Assembly (NCBI RefSeq): GCF_000321225.1
Contig: NW_004450466.1
Coordinates: 919,558 to 983,557 of the forward strand
Length of the DNA stretch: 64,000 bases
DNA from: Odobenus rosmarus divergens
Taxonomy: Eukaryota > Chordata > Mammalia > Carnivora > Odobenidae
Direction of reading: 5' to 3'
The notes under the pieces were generated by a model. The model worked only from the letters and a program-made list of their open reading frames with translations, ran no database searches and was not told the DNA's origin. The translations under genes and the position numbers were made by a program. Positions 62,665 through 64,000 of the stretch are shown in pieces (the stretch's first letter is position 1; each line of letters starts with the position of its first letter).

Positions 62665-63465
62665 GAAAATGCTCCTAGTATTTTCCCAATACTCTTTGGT
62701 GGAACAATGAGACAGTCTTTGAGGCAAGGAACAGGGCTTAAAATATAGACACTAATTTCTTAGCAACTATTATTGTTATGGATTTCACAGAGGAGAAAAT
62801 CGTTAAGGAGCTTCCTAAAGGCTGAATTGGAGTTCATCTCTTAGACAAAGGAAGTCAAAGAAATAGCACGAAAGCACATGCATCAGACAGAATGGTGCAT
62901 CCTGGAAACTGCAAGTAGTTTAGTATGGATGGAACACAGATGAGGGAGTAGGAAGAGGAAACCTTTATGAAAATCTTGGTACCTTGAATGCCATAGAAGT
63001 GTTGAGATATTATCCCAGAGCTGCTGAGAAGTCTCTTAAGTTTTTGGCTATGAGTAGCATAGTCAGATTTATTTCTGGAAATAATTCCTCTCATTTGAGT
63101 AAAAGATGGATCATTCTCATCAGTCCATTCTCTTCTGGAAAGACACTTGCATCTCACTGTGCCATGAATCAAGTCCTAAAACCCAGAGCTTTCTTAGGAT
63201 GCTTCTGATGACCTTTTACTTCATCCATGTTGTGGGTCCATGCTGTTCACATTAGCCTAATTCTTGAAAACTTTCTTCATGTTTTCACCAAGACAAACCA
63301 CATGTTGGGAACATCCTTTCTCTGTTATCCTATGAAGCCCTGTCCAAACACCTCTACTATGAAAATATGTTCATTTTTTTATCCTATAAATAATCTGCAA
63401 TTATATTCTTGATTTCTTCAAATACTAAAAATCCTGGGCAATGGAATCATACTGCTTTGATTATG
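62665..63465. other. No gene seen
   Basis: A 105-codon minus-strand ORF (62855-63172) overlaps a 74-codon plus ORF. Neither shows UNC13 or other known similarity. Confidence 0.45.
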
Positions 63466-63469
63466 CAGA

Positions 63470-63660
63470 TGGTCTCACTCATTAACAGATAATTAAAACT
63501 CCATGAACTTTCATTTTCTTATTTTTAAAGTGGGGATAAAACCACCTATCTGGCAACACTGTGGTGAGGCTAAAAAGAGATAATTAAAGAATACATAGAA
63601 TATTTTGAGCCTTGCCTTTAACAGCTGCTAGGAAATGCTTCCAAGTTTATTATGATAATT
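63470..63660 (+). repeat. MIR SINE, plus strand
   Basis: Order ctccatgaactttcattttc, ttatttttaaagtggggata, then gtggtgaggctaaaaagaga. Confidence 0.7.
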
Positions 63661-64000
63661 CGATTCTTAATAAGGGAATATTTCAAAGTTATTAAATTCC
63701 TTGAGGATTCATGCATAAGGCCCACATATACAAATTATGAAAAAAATACGGACATTATGGTTGGTTATCTAGATCAAAGACTGTAAGAAGGTAAATCCAG
63801 AATGATGGACGCTCTGCCCAACAACCTTGGAATTCTACTTCCTTCACTAAGACTTTCTGGGTTGAGTAGAATACAGATGGCAGATTTTTAGAGCCCTCAA
63901 ATGTCTAATAGGGAAAACTCCTTCTTTATAATGTAAAATCATTTATTAACCAAGAATCTGGTGAAATGAGCTTTCTTGATTAACAAACATTTTTTGTTTG

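Noticed and set aside
62855..63172. 105-codon minus-strand ORF considered as an upstream UNC13C exon
   Set aside because: No UNC13-like residues; overlaps an opposing ORF.

Overview
This is mammalian nuclear DNA from a carnivoran, most likely an arctoid (bear, pinniped or mustelid). At least 19 tRNA-derived CanSINE copies carry the arctoid-style head (near ggcgcctgggtggctcag) and the caaataaataaataaaatctt tail. The LINE-1 3' ends are of the carnivore type. I found no bacterial or viral genes, operons, CRISPR arrays or RNA genes. About half of the window is transposon sequence.

The only host gene I can support lies on the minus strand: the last three coding exons (56924-56832, 55232-55073, 51261-50976) of an UNC13/Munc13 gene, best matched to UNC13C. 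Together they encode 178 residues of the C-terminal C2C domain, with consistent splice sites and phases and a TGA stop. A repeat-poor tract (about 47.8-50.97 kb) follows the stop and probably holds a long 3' UTR. Upstream exons were not recognised before 64 kb.

Layout: 1-1442, 3' part of a plus-strand L1. 1443-4280, older minus-strand L1 pieces with a CanSINE. 4281-9712, a long minus-strand L1 that keeps a GC-richer 5' region built from degenerate tandem units. 9.7-19.4 kb, mostly old or unique DNA with nested SINEs, MIR, L2 and MER5A. 19.4-20.2 kb, a 5'-truncated L1 with perfect target-site duplications. 21-25 kb, four SINEs. 26-27.1 kb, a recurrent old repeat. 27.3-29.6 kb, an old plus-strand L1 split by a 525-bp TG...CA element with a 4-bp duplication (candidate solo LTR). 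29.6-35.2 kb, largely unique. 36-37.4 kb, two L1 3' ends. 39.6-45.7 kb, several minus-strand L1s, two with 5' inversions. 46.3-47.8 kb, old plus-strand L1. 48-57 kb, UNC13C exons with intronic SINEs, L1 and a long L2. 58-60.2 kb, a minus-strand L1. 60.2-64 kb, mostly unique with two SINEs.

The observations most worth checking are a probable assembly chimera at the N gap (53929-54062, an 84-bp block duplicated exactly from 58067-58150), the 5' L1 tandem units, the two L1 inversion structures, the candidate solo LTR, and the two-module L1 3' UTR. I did not find a new biological system. ORFs of 60-110 codons outside the listed exons are chance or transposon-derived.
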